Below are positions 16,452 through 25,137 of a DNA stretch of 35,083 bases, in pieces. Every line of letters begins with the position of its first letter. Position 1 is the stretch's first letter. This DNA is from Verrucomicrobiota bacterium (lineage in GTDB: Bacteria > Verrucomicrobiota > Verrucomicrobiia > Limisphaerales > JADLHS01). Below the pieces are notes generated by a model. The model made no database searches. It was not told where the DNA came from and was given only the letters and a program-made list of their open reading frames with translations. Location of the stretch: assembly GCA_025350905.1 (NCBI GenBank), contig JANXWY010000255.1:1-35083 (forward strand). The letters run 5' to 3'. The translations under genes were made by a program, and so were the position numbers.

Positions 16452-16907
16452 AAATTTGTTGTTGAACGGGTTTAGGCTTATTAAGGGGGAACATGGAGGC
16501 GGGGCAACCAGTGTCAAGACTTATCATTTATTTCCCACGGAAATAATTCGTAGGCCGCAGCCGCGTACAGGATTGAACTTCCCGTACCTGGAATGTTCCG
16601 TTTCTTCCCTGTTCCGTCCCCCCAGGCTGCTTAACACAGTTATCGGCTGACGACTGGACGGGCGGACAGCCACCAGCGACGGAGGATCAGGACCACAATG
16701 GGATGCCGGGTGACCGGAGCCGAAATCTTGGACGGGGCTTGAATAGTTCCGGCGAGGTGACGCTGGCTGCCAACGGCTTTCGATGGCCAGGGATAATCTC
16801 ATTTCAAATCCGCCGGTCGCGGGCGGAGTGGCGGGGCTGTGAAATGGGACAACAATCAAAGCTTGCGGCGGCGGCGCGGTGCCGTCACGGTGGTTTGAAC
16901 TTCTCCT
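16452..16907. other. Divergent spacer, no gene recognised
   Basis: These 456 bases separate the divergent PEP-CTERM and GYF_2 genes. A TTGACA box occurs on the minus strand (16512-16517), but no -10 lies at a usable distance. ATTTCA (16801-16806) and TGAAAT (16840-16845) enclose a small CCGCC/GGCGG hairpin (16810-16826). Open frames on both strands look non-coding. Confidence 0.4.
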
Positions 16908-19355
16908 ATGAATTATCATCTGCGCTCTGCGCACGGGCAGGAACTCGGTGTATTCCCGTTGGAAGAATTACGGCGCCGCCGCCAAGCGGGCGAACTAACC
17001 GGGCTGGAGTACGTCTGGAGTCCCGGTTTGGCCAACTGGCAACTACTGGATGCCGTTTTGCAGCCGCGGGCTTCGGACCCGCTGACGCCGAGTCCGCCCC
17101 CGATTCCGCCCACCAAGCGCAAAAAGAACACGGGAGTGATCGTCGCGATCGCGGCCGCCGGTCTGGTGCTGCTTACTGGGGCGGCGTTGGTGGGGGTAAC
17201 GGTCCTGAAAATCGCGAAACGGGCGCGACCGGGCATCAAAGAGCTGACGCGGAACTTGGGGAAGCCCGACGCTGAGCCCGAGCAGGCGAGCGAATCCGCC
17301 GTGGTCGCCCTGGCCAGCCAGCCGGTCGTATGGAATACAAATACTTTGAGCGCCGCCGACGTGTCGAAGAAACGAAGGGAATTCCGCGTTCGTCAGTATT
17401 TGGACGGATACAAAAATTTCGGGCGGCGCGATCCAGCGGTGGACGCCGAATCGCTGCAACTCATTGAATCCTGGATCAGCGCGAACTACGGCCCGGTCAA
17501 CGAAAATACCAATGCCCCGTCACTGGCCGAGTTAAGCGACAAGCTGGCGGCCAATCCTGCCGTCACCGACCCGCTGGTGCTGATGGTGACGGCCATTCAT
17601 GCAGTGGAACTCCACGAAGCCATCCGGAGATGGGAACGGGCGGTGAGCGGTTTTGAGCAATCGAAGTATCGAGCTTATCCAAAATTTTATGCCACCGTTT
17701 CGCTCGCCGATAAACTGATCGCGGATAAATCAGATCGCCTGCCGGTGTTGGATGCGGCGGCGACGCAACGCTTCAAGGAAGCGCTGGCGGACGGCAGTGT
17801 GTTGCCGGCCGACCAGGAGGAAATCGCCGACATCCTGATCCTGGGTTGGGGGCGTGCTTATTTTGATCGGAACGCGGCGGCGCTCGGTCCGATTGCTGGC
17901 GCCGCGGGAGATTCATTTAAGTGGCTCGCGCTGGTGTTGGATGGGGAACGGGAAACCAAGGCCGCCTGGAAAGCGCGCGGGAATGGTTTTGTGGATAGCG
18001 TGACCGAAAAAGGCTGGGCAGGGTATGCCCAGCATCTCGCGCAAGCGCGCCAACATTTCACGGCGGCTTGGCAATTGCATCCCGAACTGCCGCTGGCCGC
18101 CGACCGGATGATCTACGTTTCGTTGGGCGACTCGGGCATTGAGGAGATGCGCACGTGGTTTGATCGCGCCGTGGCGGTGCAAATTGATTACCGCCAAGCC
18201 TGGTCGGATTTTCGATGGGGCTTGCGTCCGCGTTGGTATGGCAACCCTGAAGCGATGCTGGCCTTCGGCGTCACCGCCGCCAATACCCGGCGGTTTGACA
18301 CGGACGTACCGCGCATTTTGTTCGATGTGATTTCCGACTTGGAGTCCGAACTGGCCTTGCCGCGCGGTCGGCACATCTATGGGCGCCCGGACGTCTGGCC
18401 GCACTTGCAAGGAATGTACGAGGGATATATTGCCGAAGCTTCACCGGCCGAGGCGCAAACGGGCTGGCGCAGCACTTACGCCGCGATCGCCTGTCTGGCG
18501 CAAAAATACGACGTGGCACAAGCCCAGTTGACTGCACTCGATTGGAGTCCCCGGCGATGGAATCTTTCAGGTTGGGGCACGGATTTATCCATCATGAGTT
18601 TGGAAGTCGCCGCCCGTACCGGAGCGCTCGGTCCGGAAATCACCAAAGCCGAGGCCACCCGTAATCGCGGAGACATCACCGCTGCCCTGCGACTTTACGC
18701 GGCCATGAAAACAGCCACGGGTGTAGATGAGCGAACCCGGGCGTTCATCCAAGATCGCTTGACGACGCTGGAAATCGAGCGGGGCTTGCAGACCGGCGAG
18801 TGGGTGGATTTTCTGCCGCAGGAAAATCAATTGCTCGGTTGGTGCGTCGAACAAGGCCAGTGGCAGCGCCGCGCGGATGGCGCCCTGGAAGTGCAATCCG
18901 GCAACGCCGGGCACATGATTTTTTCCCGGGTACGGATGGGTAAAGACTTTGAAGTAAAGGGCGAACTGGAAATCGTGCGCAGTTCGACCCAGGCTTTTCA
19001 GGGCGGTCTCGTTATTGGCCTGCCCGACCCCAACTCCTCAGGCTGGGATGCTTTTCGAGTCAAGCGAAACGAGGACGAAGGCGATCTGGCGGCCTTCGCC
19101 GTCGGTTGGAGTAAGCGGCAGGTTTACAACCCGGCCAAACTCAACGCGGACACCAATGCCTTTTATTTGCATTTCCAGCCGGGCCGGATTAGCGCGTCAG
19201 TGAACGGTCAACCGATGTTGCAGGGCGCCAAGCCGCCGGAGAACCGGTTCTTCTCTACGAATGAAATATATCTCGGTCTCGGCGCGTTCAATGATATGAA
19301 CGAAACCGTCCTCCGCTACCACAACATCCAAGTGCGCCAGCTTTCCAAGAATTGA
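16908..19355 (+). CDS. Membrane protein: GYF_2 domain, TM helix, DUF4034-like region, C-terminal lectin-like domain
   Basis: The 815-residue protein opens with a GYF_2 (DUF4339) domain at 1-50 (GVFPLEELRRRRQAGELTGLEYVWSPG, shown here in its recognisable part, ends in ANWQLL). A Pro-rich linker (55-68) and one transmembrane helix (about 75-101) follow, so the GYF_2 part is cytosolic and the rest external. Residues about 150-640 are helical. YGNPEAMLAFGV and FDTDVPRILFDVISDLESE in this part recall DUF4034, which has TPR-like packing. Residues 640-812 resemble a concanavalin/LamG-like fold, seen in FEVKGELEIV and YLGLGAFND. GYF domains bind Pro-rich peptides in eukaryotes; bacterial GYF_2 is only assumed to mediate protein contacts. 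No enzyme motif is seen. It might be a scaffold at the inner membrane. Confidence 0.78.
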   Translation: MNYHLRSAHGQELGVFPLEELRRRRQAGELTGLEYVWSPGLANWQLLDAVLQPRASDPLTPSPPPIPPTKRKKNTGVIVAIAAAGLVLLTGAALVGVTVLKIAKRARPGIKELTRNLGKPDAEPEQASESAVVALASQPVVWNTNTLSAADVSKKRREFRVRQYLDGYKNFGRRDPAVDAESLQLIESWISANYGPVNENTNAPSLAELSDKLAANPAVTDPLVLMVTAIHAVELHEAIRRWERAVSGFEQSKYRAYPKFYATVSLADKLIADKSDRLPVLDAAATQRFKEALADGSVLPADQEEIADILILGWGRAYFDRNAAALGPIAGAAGDSFKWLALVLDGERETKAAWKARGNGFVDSVTEKGWAGYAQHLAQARQHFTAAWQLHPELPLAADRMIYVSLGDSGIEEMRTWFDRAVAVQIDYRQAWSDFRWGLRPRWYGNPEAMLAFGVTAANTRRFDTDVPRILFDVISDLESELALPRGRHIYGRPDVWPHLQGMYEGYIAEASPAEAQTGWRSTYAAIACLAQKYDVAQAQLTALDWSPRRWNLSGWGTDLSIMSLEVAARTGALGPEITKAEATRNRGDITAALRLYAAMKTATGVDERTRAFIQDRLTTLEIERGLQTGEWVDFLPQENQLLGWCVEQGQWQRRADGALEVQSGNAGHMIFSRVRMGKDFEVKGELEIVRSSTQAFQGGLVIGLPDPNSSGWDAFRVKRNEDEGDLAAFAVGWSKRQVYNPAKLNADTNAFYLHFQPGRISASVNGQPMLQGAKPPENRFFSTNEIYLGLGAFNDMNETVLRYHNIQVRQLSKN

Positions 19356-19387
19356 ACGGCGACTGTAATTATCCCTGCTCGGAAAAA

Positions 19388-19519
19388 ATGATTATGCAAT
19401 CTAGCCGCCGTAAATTTTTCAAAAAACCCGCCGTGGCCAAACGCTTCACTGACCCAGAGGCGAATAAGTATCTCCAGCGCGAGTATCGCCCGGGCTTTGT
19501 AGTCCCGCAGTTAGCTTGA
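19388..19519 (+). CDS. Small ORF with twin-arginine-like start (43 aa), uncertain
   Basis: ATG 19388 opens a 43-residue frame ending at TGA 19517-19519, 19 bases before the Gfo/Idh/MocA start. It reads MIMQSSRRKFFKKP at the start and YLQREYRPGFVVPQLA at the end. SRRKFFK imitates a Tat motif but no hydrophobic segment follows. It may be a genuine small protein co-transcribed with the oxidoreductase, an upstream ORF, or the trace of a decayed leader. The composition (basic, aromatic, few rare codons) looks more coding than chance. Confidence 0.35.
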   Translation: MIMQSSRRKFFKKPAVAKRFTDPEANKYLQREYRPGFVVPQLA

Positions 19520-19538
19520 AGATTGGAACCCAAAAATT

Positions 19539-20879
19539 ATGAAAACGAATCAAACTCATCCCCGGACAAAACCCACGGCAGTTTCGCGGCGCGATTTTCT
19601 TCGCACCGCCCGCAATGTCACCGTCCTCGCCGGGCTCGGCGTGGCGGGTCCAAATATTTTTCTGAATCGCACCAAGGCCGCCACGGGCCAGAATCCCAGC
19701 GAGTTCATCCGGGTCGGTTTTATCGGCGTCGGCGGGCAGGGCACCAGCAATCTGCAGGCGTTGATGAAGAACGCCGTCGCCGTTTGCGACGTGGACCAGG
19801 CGCGCGCGCAAACCGCCCAAGCGCTGGTCACGAAAACCAATGGCCAGCCCTGCGCGGTCTTCGGTGACTACCGCAAGCTGCTCGAAGACAAGTCCATTGA
19901 CGCGGTGCTCATCAGTACGCCCGATCACTGGCATACCTTGCCCGCCCTGCACGCCTGCGAGGCGGGGAAGGATGTCTATTGTGAAAAGCCACTGACGCTG
20001 TTCATTGACGAAGGTCGCGTGCTCGTGGAGACGGTGCGCCGCACCCAGCGGGTCTTCCAGACCGGCAGCCAACAGCGCTCCGATGCCAAGTTTCTCAAAG
20101 GTTGCGAATATGTTCGTTCGGGTCGCATTGGCAAAATAAAGACCGTGAAGGTGGGGCTGCCGGCCGTGAATTATTTGGAGCGGGCGAAGCCGCCGGTGAT
20201 TCCCGACAGCGCTCCGCCGGCGGGACTGGATTACGAGCGGTGGCTCGGCCCGGCGCCGCAGCGGCCCTATAACCAGAATCATGTTTTCTATCTGTTCCGC
20301 TTTTTCTGGGATTACTCCGGCGGCCAGATGACCAACTTTGGCGCGCATCACCTGGACATCGCCCAATGGGGATTGGGCATGGACGCGAGCGGTCCGGTGG
20401 AAATCGAAGGCACCGCCGTTTACAACGCCGAAAAATACTACGAAACCCCGCAGACCTTTGACGTCACTTACAAATATGCCAACGGCACCGTCTTACTGTG
20501 CAGTGGCGGCACCGACAAATATCCAGGGGGCACGACCTTCGAAGGCGAACGCGGCACCATCTTTGTCAGTCGCGGCAACGTCGAATCCACGCCCGAGGAA
20601 ATCCTCACCCATCCGCTGGACGACCGGTCGGTCCGCCTCTACGCCAGCACGGATCACCACCAAAACTGGCTCGATTGCATCAAGACTCGCCGGGACCCGA
20701 TTTGCAACGTCGAGATCGGGCATCGCTCGGCCACCGTTTGTCATCTCGGCAACATCGCCATTCGGACCGGCAAAAAGGTCCACTGGGATCCGAAAAAGCA
20801 GGAAGTGGTGGGTGATGCCGAAGTGGCCCAATGGGTCCGCCGACCCTACCGCGCCCCGTGGCAGCTGCCGCTCGTTTGA
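19539..20879 (+). CDS. Tat-exported Gfo/Idh/MocA family oxidoreductase
   Basis: The 446-residue protein has a Tat signal (SRRDFLRTARN at 16-26, then TVLAGLGVAG). The Rossmann nucleotide-binding motif is GFIGVGGQGTSN (60-71). CEKPLT (148-153) is the family's conserved Glu-Lys-Pro, with Lys150 the expected catalytic Lys. GAHHLDIAQWGLG (268-280) supplies the active-site His pair. Exported members keep NAD(P) or a related cofactor bound, which explains Tat use: the protein is folded before export. Relatives include glycoside 3-dehydrogenases, so it could make the 3-keto-glycosides expected as substrate for the DUF1080 protein at 4785. That link is inference, since the genes are 14 kb apart. The substrate is not identifiable from sequence. 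Confidence 0.9.
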   Translation: MKTNQTHPRTKPTAVSRRDFLRTARNVTVLAGLGVAGPNIFLNRTKAATGQNPSEFIRVGFIGVGGQGTSNLQALMKNAVAVCDVDQARAQTAQALVTKTNGQPCAVFGDYRKLLEDKSIDAVLISTPDHWHTLPALHACEAGKDVYCEKPLTLFIDEGRVLVETVRRTQRVFQTGSQQRSDAKFLKGCEYVRSGRIGKIKTVKVGLPAVNYLERAKPPVIPDSAPPAGLDYERWLGPAPQRPYNQNHVFYLFRFFWDYSGGQMTNFGAHHLDIAQWGLGMDASGPVEIEGTAVYNAEKYYETPQTFDVTYKYANGTVLLCSGGTDKYPGGTTFEGERGTIFVSRGNVESTPEEILTHPLDDRSVRLYASTDHHQNWLDCIKTRRDPICNVEIGHRSATVCHLGNIAIRTGKKVHWDPKKQEVVGDAEVAQWVRRPYRAPWQLPLV

Positions 20880-20965
20880 GTTGATAATCCGTATCTAGGA
20901 GCAGTTACTGCTGATTCCTTGGAGTGGGCGTCATACTTGGGAACAAGCCTGCGGCGACGCAGAGC

Positions 20966-21095
20966 GATTCTCCCGCTCCCCCGCGGAGGGGGGAGAGGGA
21001 TGGGGTGGGAAACGCCTCACGGCCATTGGCCAACGCCACTTTCCGCACCCCCACACCACCCCTCACCCTGACCCTTCCGAAGGGGAGAGGGAAGT
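20966..21095. repeat. Intergenic palindromic repeat of the 'CTCTCCCC/GGGGAGAG' kind
   Basis: Two palindromes bracket a 70-base core. The left one (20969-20998) pairs CTCCCGCTCCCC with GGGGGGAGAG around CCGCGG. The right one (21061-21091) holds CCCTCACCCTGACCCTTCC then GAAGGGGAGAGGG. Such purine/pyrimidine-skewed blocks recur between genes in many high-GC genomes, so it is probably a dispersed repeat. It lies between convergent genes. Copy number cannot be judged from one window. Confidence 0.55.
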
Positions 21096-21204
21096 GGATG
21101 CCGAAACGTAGTCTATCCCACGCACTTGGCAGTAGGCCAATGCCACCAGCGGTTGGACCCTCAACCTTTTGAAATTTCAAGCGCGCAGTGGCCGCTTGGC
21201 ACTG

Positions 21205-21705
21205 TTAGTGATGATGACGGAAAAGACGGTCCCGGTTCGCGAACAGATACCAGACCATGAAGACGTTCAGGCCGAGAATGCTCGCGACCATCCACGACGG
21301 GCGATGCACCAGTTCGAACACTTCGATGGGAATGAAGAACGCGGATTCGCCAATCGCCAGCCAGCCCGCCCAACTCACGCGGAAAATGAGTCCGACGCCT
21401 TCGACCAACGAGAACAAACTATAAACCAGTGTCCCGATGGCCACCCAAACCACGCGGGCTTCGGTCAATTGTCCCACTTGCACCGCCAATTGGGTCCAGA
21501 AACGTTTCTCCGGGTTGAGCCGGAGAAATTGCAGCAGGTGCTGGTACTCCGTCGGCAGGTTGTTGTCGGAAAGCGCGTAGACCACGAACGCGAGCGTGAC
21601 GAACAAGCTGCCTTTGAGCAATTTGATCGCGATAATAACGTAAAGCGTCGGCGCGCGTTTGGGGGGCATTATCGGTTGGCTGGTCATCAAATTTGTTCCG
21701 GGCAT
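21205..21705 (-). CDS. DUF2127 family membrane protein
   Basis: From ATG 21705 the protein has 166 residues with four predicted membrane segments: about 24-44 (YVIIAIKLLKGSLFVTLAFV), 87-108 (VVWVAIGTLVYSLFSLVEGVG), 112-133 (WAGWLAIGESAFFIPIEVFEL) and 139-157. The order and the VEGVGL and ESAFFIPIEVFEL features match DUF2127, whose function is unknown. The open frame extends to 21759, but that would overlap the preceding gene by 41 bases. ATG 21705 avoids this and has a GGAAG just upstream; ATG 21687 is a second option. It is the last gene of the glyS operon, 13 bases after the AI-2E transporter stop. Confidence 0.82.
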   Translation of the reverse strand: MPGTNLMTSQPIMPPKRAPTLYVIIAIKLLKGSLFVTLAFVVYALSDNNLPTEYQHLLQFLRLNPEKRFWTQLAVQVGQLTEARVVWVAIGTLVYSLFSLVEGVGLIFRVSWAGWLAIGESAFFIPIEVFELVHRPSWMVASILGLNVFMVWYLFANRDRLFRHHH

Positions 21706-21718
21706 CGCTTCCGCCGAG

Positions 21719-22810
21719 TCATCGGATTGCGCGCGCCTTGACCGTTTCCAACCCTTCATCCCCGGCCGTGTTGCGCGAGGCCTCCACCTTGATGTAATGC
21801 AGCACGACCGGGGCGAGGATCATGCCCGGGATACCCATGAGCTTTTCGCCCAGGACCAGCCCGATCAGGGTCAGCCACATTGGATTCTTGATACGGTCGC
21901 CGATGATTTTGCTGTTGAGAAAATATTCCAGCTTGTGGATTGCCACGAGAAAGACCAGCGCGATCAAGGCCAGCCGGGGGGAGTCCGGGGAAACCGTAAA
22001 GGCCACGCCGAGGATGAGCGTATTGCTCAACAAGTTACCGACGATGGGCAGCAGCCCACAGAGAAAGGTCAGCACGATGATCACATTCGTATGCTGGAAC
22101 CCATGCCAGACCAGGAAAACCGCCGTCATCGCGGTATTGAGGGTGGAGATAATGATTTGCGCGCCGATCACGCGCGCGAAGCTTTGAAAAAACATCGTGA
22201 ACCGAAGGATGAGCTCACGGACCACCGTCGCGTAGAGGCTGTTCTTCACGGCGTCCGGATCCTCCTCGACCTCCCACTTCGCGTTGATGAACAGGCTCAC
22301 CGCCACGACCACGCCGATGACCAGCATGGCAAGCTGCAAGGTCGCCGCCCGCACCGAGGCGCCGACGTTGGTGAGCCGCTCTCCGACCTCCTGGCGCGCC
22401 AGCGTTTTGAAACTTTCATAGTCAGCGAAGGGCAGTTCAATGCCCTGGCGCTCGGCGAAATTCACCACGGCGGGAATGGTGGTATCGGCGATTTCGGGCA
22501 ACGCTTTATACGCCCGCTTGGAAAAGAAAAACAAGCCGGCGGCGATCGCCACCACCGCGACCAGGTAGAGGACCACGCCGAGCGCCTTGCTCCGGCCGAA
22601 GCTCAGCAAGTGCATCGCGAAGTAGCCAAACATCGCCGTCAACACCAGGGTGCCCAGATGCAACCACGCTATCAGCACGAGGAGCCCCGCCATGATGCCG
22701 AAGGAGATGCGCGCCGAAATCGTCAAGGTCCGGGAGGCTAGCATCCCGGAGGCCGCCGGCAGCGCCCCTGCAGACTCCGAAGGCCGGGCATTGGGATCGT
22801 CACGGTTCAT
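21719..22810 (-). CDS. AI-2E family transporter (PerM/YdiK-like)
   Basis: The 363-residue inner-membrane protein has the pattern of the AI-2E_transport family: paired N-terminal helices (about 35-70), a helix at about 80-98, a soluble helical part with amphipathic character (100-150), then clustered helices from 158 to the end. The region TVVRELILRFTMFFQSFARVIGAQ and the later GLLPIVGNLLSNTLI and GIPGMILAPV are typical family blocks. Members export small molecules or ions; a role in AI-2 export is shown only for a few, so the name should not be read as function. ATG 22810 lies 7 bases after the glyS stop, which indicates co-transcription. Confidence 0.9.
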   Translation of the reverse strand: MNRDDPNARPSESAGALPAASGMLASRTLTISARISFGIMAGLLVLIAWLHLGTLVLTAMFGYFAMHLLSFGRSKALGVVLYLVAVVAIAAGLFFFSKRAYKALPEIADTTIPAVVNFAERQGIELPFADYESFKTLARQEVGERLTNVGASVRAATLQLAMLVIGVVVAVSLFINAKWEVEEDPDAVKNSLYATVVRELILRFTMFFQSFARVIGAQIIISTLNTAMTAVFLVWHGFQHTNVIIVLTFLCGLLPIVGNLLSNTLILGVAFTVSPDSPRLALIALVFLVAIHKLEYFLNSKIIGDRIKNPMWLTLIGLVLGEKLMGIPGMILAPVVLHYIKVEASRNTAGDEGLETVKARAIR

Positions 22811-22817
22811 TCGCGAA

Positions 22818-24797
22818 TTAACGGAGCTGCGAGCGCAACCACTCCAGCAATTCGCCGATCGCCAGCCGTTCCTGTCGGCCGTCGTCGCGATGGCGCAGCG
22901 TCACCGTATCGAGCAGTTCCGGTTTTTCCCCCAGGGTGTCGAAGTCAATCGTTACACAGAACGGCGTCCCGGCTTCGTCCTGCCGCGCGTACCGTTTGCC
23001 GATGGAGCCGGCTTCGTCATAATAAACATTCATCCACGGGCGCAGCAAATCACGGACTGCTTGCGCCTTCTTCACGAGTTCCGGCTTGTTCTTGAGCAGT
23101 GGAAAAATGCCCGCCTTGACCGGAGCGACGCGCGGATGAAACCGCATCACGTAAATTGTCTCGTGCTTGCCTTTGTCGTCCGTCTTGGTCGTTTCGGAAT
23201 ACGCATTGGCAATGAGCGCGAGAATCAAACGATCCACCCCCGCGCTCGGCTCGATGACGTGCGGCACGTACTGGCCCTTCGCCAGGCCATTGGCATCGTC
23301 CGTCGCCTGTTGGGTGGCGGGCTCGGCTTCAACGCCGGATTTCAGGAGATAATTTTTGCGGTTTTCGTAGTAGCGCCGCCAGAGATCGTCCTGCTTATCC
23401 TTCGGCAACTTCGCCCACGCGGCGCGCAACTCGTCGTCAAACACGCCCATCGGCTTGCCGGAAAAACGCTGGTGCTGGCTCAAGTCAAAATCGCTCCGGG
23501 CGGCGATTCCCTCCAACTCATCCCCGGCCACGTTGCCCTGCTCGTCCCGCTTGCTGAAAGGAAATTTGAACAGAATATCGGTGCAGGCGCGGGCATAATG
23601 CGCCAGTTCCACAGGGGTTTGGATGTGGAAGCCAAGAGTGCTTCGGGCCAAACCGATGCCTTCGTAAAAGCGCACGCGCTCCTCGACCCAATATTGGTGC
23701 CAGGCGTGCCAGCCCCAATTCGGTTGCGGCTCGCCGGGAATCCCTGGTGGGGCGGCCACCGAACCCGCGATGGCTTCGACCACTTCGTCCGGTTTGATGA
23801 AAAACTCAAGTTCCATCTGCTCGAATTCGCGCGAGCGGAAGGTGAAGTTGCGTGGGGTCACCTCATTGCGAAACGCCTTGCCGACTTGCGCAATGCCGAA
23901 GGGGACTTTCTGCCGCGACGTTTCCAGCACGTTCTTGAACTGTGCGAAGATCGCCTGAGCGGTTTCGGGGCGGAGATAGACGACGTTTTCTTCGCTTTCA
24001 ATCGGTCCCGCGTGCGACTTGAACATCAGGTTGAACGGGCGTGGGGCGCTTAACCGGACATGGCTTTCCGGATGAAAGTCGGTGGACTTCTCAATTATTT
24101 CAGCATCCTCGCCCAACAAGATGGGTTCCGGGATTCCCGCTTGGGCGTAGAATTCGCGCGCGGCGTTGCGGGCGCTTTCCGGCGGCTTACCCGGCAGCAG
24201 GAGATAAGAAAATGATTCCTGGGATCGTTTCCTCGCCGCAAGCTGCTTCAACACTTCCTGAGCCCAAGGCCGGCCGGTTGAATCTTTGTTGCCTTCGAGC
24301 AACGTGGCCGCCGTGGTCAACGCCTGCTCGCGTTCGTTGACGCGCGCCAACACCTCGCCGACCACCAGCTTCACCGGATTTTGGTCGTCTTCCGCCATCA
24401 AGCGGTTGAAGAGTTCATTTACGATCCGCCCGTCTTTGGCGCCGGAAAACTGGTAGGCTATTCCGCTTTGGGCTTCGACCTGATCGGCGCGCACCCGCTT
24501 CTTGGTCAGCGGGCATTCCCGCATCAGGTCCGCAAACGTGTCCACATGACCACTGGCCTTCCAGATTTCCGGGGCCATGATGATGGTGGCTTCGAGGCCG
24601 ACGACGTCGTCGCGGTGGCGGGTCATACTATGCCACCAGAGCTCCTTGACATTGCGTTTGAGTTCCGCGCCGAGCGGGCCGTAATCCCAGAAACCGTTAA
24701 TGCCGCCGTAGATTTCGGAGGATTGGTAAATGAAGCCGCGCCGCTTGCACAGCGACACGATTTTCTCCATCAAGAGGTTTTCTTTCGGCTCGGCCAT
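22818..24797 (-). CDS. glyS: Glycyl-tRNA synthetase, dimeric alpha2 type, with long insertion
   Basis: The 659-residue class II synthetase charges tRNA-Gly. The start is typical (IVSLCKRRGFIYQSSEIYGG, then GFWDYGPLGAELKRN, motif 1 region). Motif 2 is FRNEVTPRNFTFRSREFEQ (309-327), motif 3 GVDRLILALI (520-529), and residues 547-655 form the anticodon-binding domain. This is the eukaryote/archaea-like homodimer, not the alpha2beta2 GlyQ/GlyS enzyme. Bacterial alpha2 enzymes are usually about 450-520 residues; the excess lies mainly between motif 1 and RPFNLMFK (about 105-250), an insertion rich in Ala, Glu and Arg. ATG 24797 begins MAEPKENLLMEKI. It is the first gene of an operon with a transporter and a DUF2127 protein. 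Confidence 0.95.
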   Translation of the reverse strand: MAEPKENLLMEKIVSLCKRRGFIYQSSEIYGGINGFWDYGPLGAELKRNVKELWWHSMTRHRDDVVGLEATIIMAPEIWKASGHVDTFADLMRECPLTKKRVRADQVEAQSGIAYQFSGAKDGRIVNELFNRLMAEDDQNPVKLVVGEVLARVNEREQALTTAATLLEGNKDSTGRPWAQEVLKQLAARKRSQESFSYLLLPGKPPESARNAAREFYAQAGIPEPILLGEDAEIIEKSTDFHPESHVRLSAPRPFNLMFKSHAGPIESEENVVYLRPETAQAIFAQFKNVLETSRQKVPFGIAQVGKAFRNEVTPRNFTFRSREFEQMELEFFIKPDEVVEAIAGSVAAPPGIPGEPQPNWGWHAWHQYWVEERVRFYEGIGLARSTLGFHIQTPVELAHYARACTDILFKFPFSKRDEQGNVAGDELEGIAARSDFDLSQHQRFSGKPMGVFDDELRAAWAKLPKDKQDDLWRRYYENRKNYLLKSGVEAEPATQQATDDANGLAKGQYVPHVIEPSAGVDRLILALIANAYSETTKTDDKGKHETIYVMRFHPRVAPVKAGIFPLLKNKPELVKKAQAVRDLLRPWMNVYYDEAGSIGKRYARQDEAGTPFCVTIDFDTLGEKPELLDTVTLRHRDDGRQERLAIGELLEWLRSQLR

Positions 24798-25137
24798 AGG
24801 CGGGCAGTGTTCCGAACGCGCCGGGTGAAGTCAAGGTGACGGCTAACCGCACAACAGAACAGGCCGGTCCATTCTCAATTCTGTGTCCGCCTCCTGATCA
24901 CGCATCCGCAGCGGACGCCGAGCACGAGAAGCCCATTGAGGGCACGCGGCAAATCCGGCGGCAAGAGCCGGGCAAATGACGCCGGGCTGGCAACGGGACG
25001 ACGGAACGTGGAGTGGCATGGTGAATTTCGTCCGAAGAACCTTCCGTCGTGTGGCTCAATCGCCTGGAGCGGCGGGCCGGTGCCGTTCGACCATTCTGAT
25101 TCCCAGCTCCACCGTCGTCCAAAACTCGGGTCAGGGC
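24798..25137 (-). other. Spacer between histidine kinase and glyS, no gene recognised
   Basis: These 340 bases must hold the glyS promoter. No clear -35/-10 pair, terminator or tRNA was seen, and no glycine riboswitch or T-box structure could be recognised by eye. A minus-strand frame ends in a hydrophobic run followed by RRRTQN (about 24881-24950), vaguely like a PEP-CTERM tail, but it lacks the PEP motif. Confidence 0.35.

Noticed and set aside
16452-16530. Promoter with TTGACA at 16512-16517 for the PEP-CTERM gene
   Set aside because: No -10 lies 15-19 bases downstream; the nearest AT-rich box (TTAATA) is about 28 bases away.
21151-21180. GGTTG/CAACC hairpin and TTGAAATTTCAA palindrome between convergent genes
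   Set aside because: The stem is 5 bp with only four T after it, and a 12-base AT-rich palindrome is expected by chance at this length scale; not enough to call a terminator or operator.
21659-22741. 360-codon plus-strand frame opposite the AI-2E transporter
   Set aside because: It is His/Gln/Asp-rich shadow sequence; the minus frame shows proper membrane helices and operon spacing.
22650-24053. 467-codon plus-strand frame opposite glyS
   Set aside because: All class II synthetase motifs are on the minus strand.
24881-24950. Minus-strand tail ALNGLLVLGVRCGCVIRRR as a PEP-CTERM remnant
   Set aside because: It lacks the Pro-Glu-Pro motif and any supporting upstream frame; chance similarity is likely.
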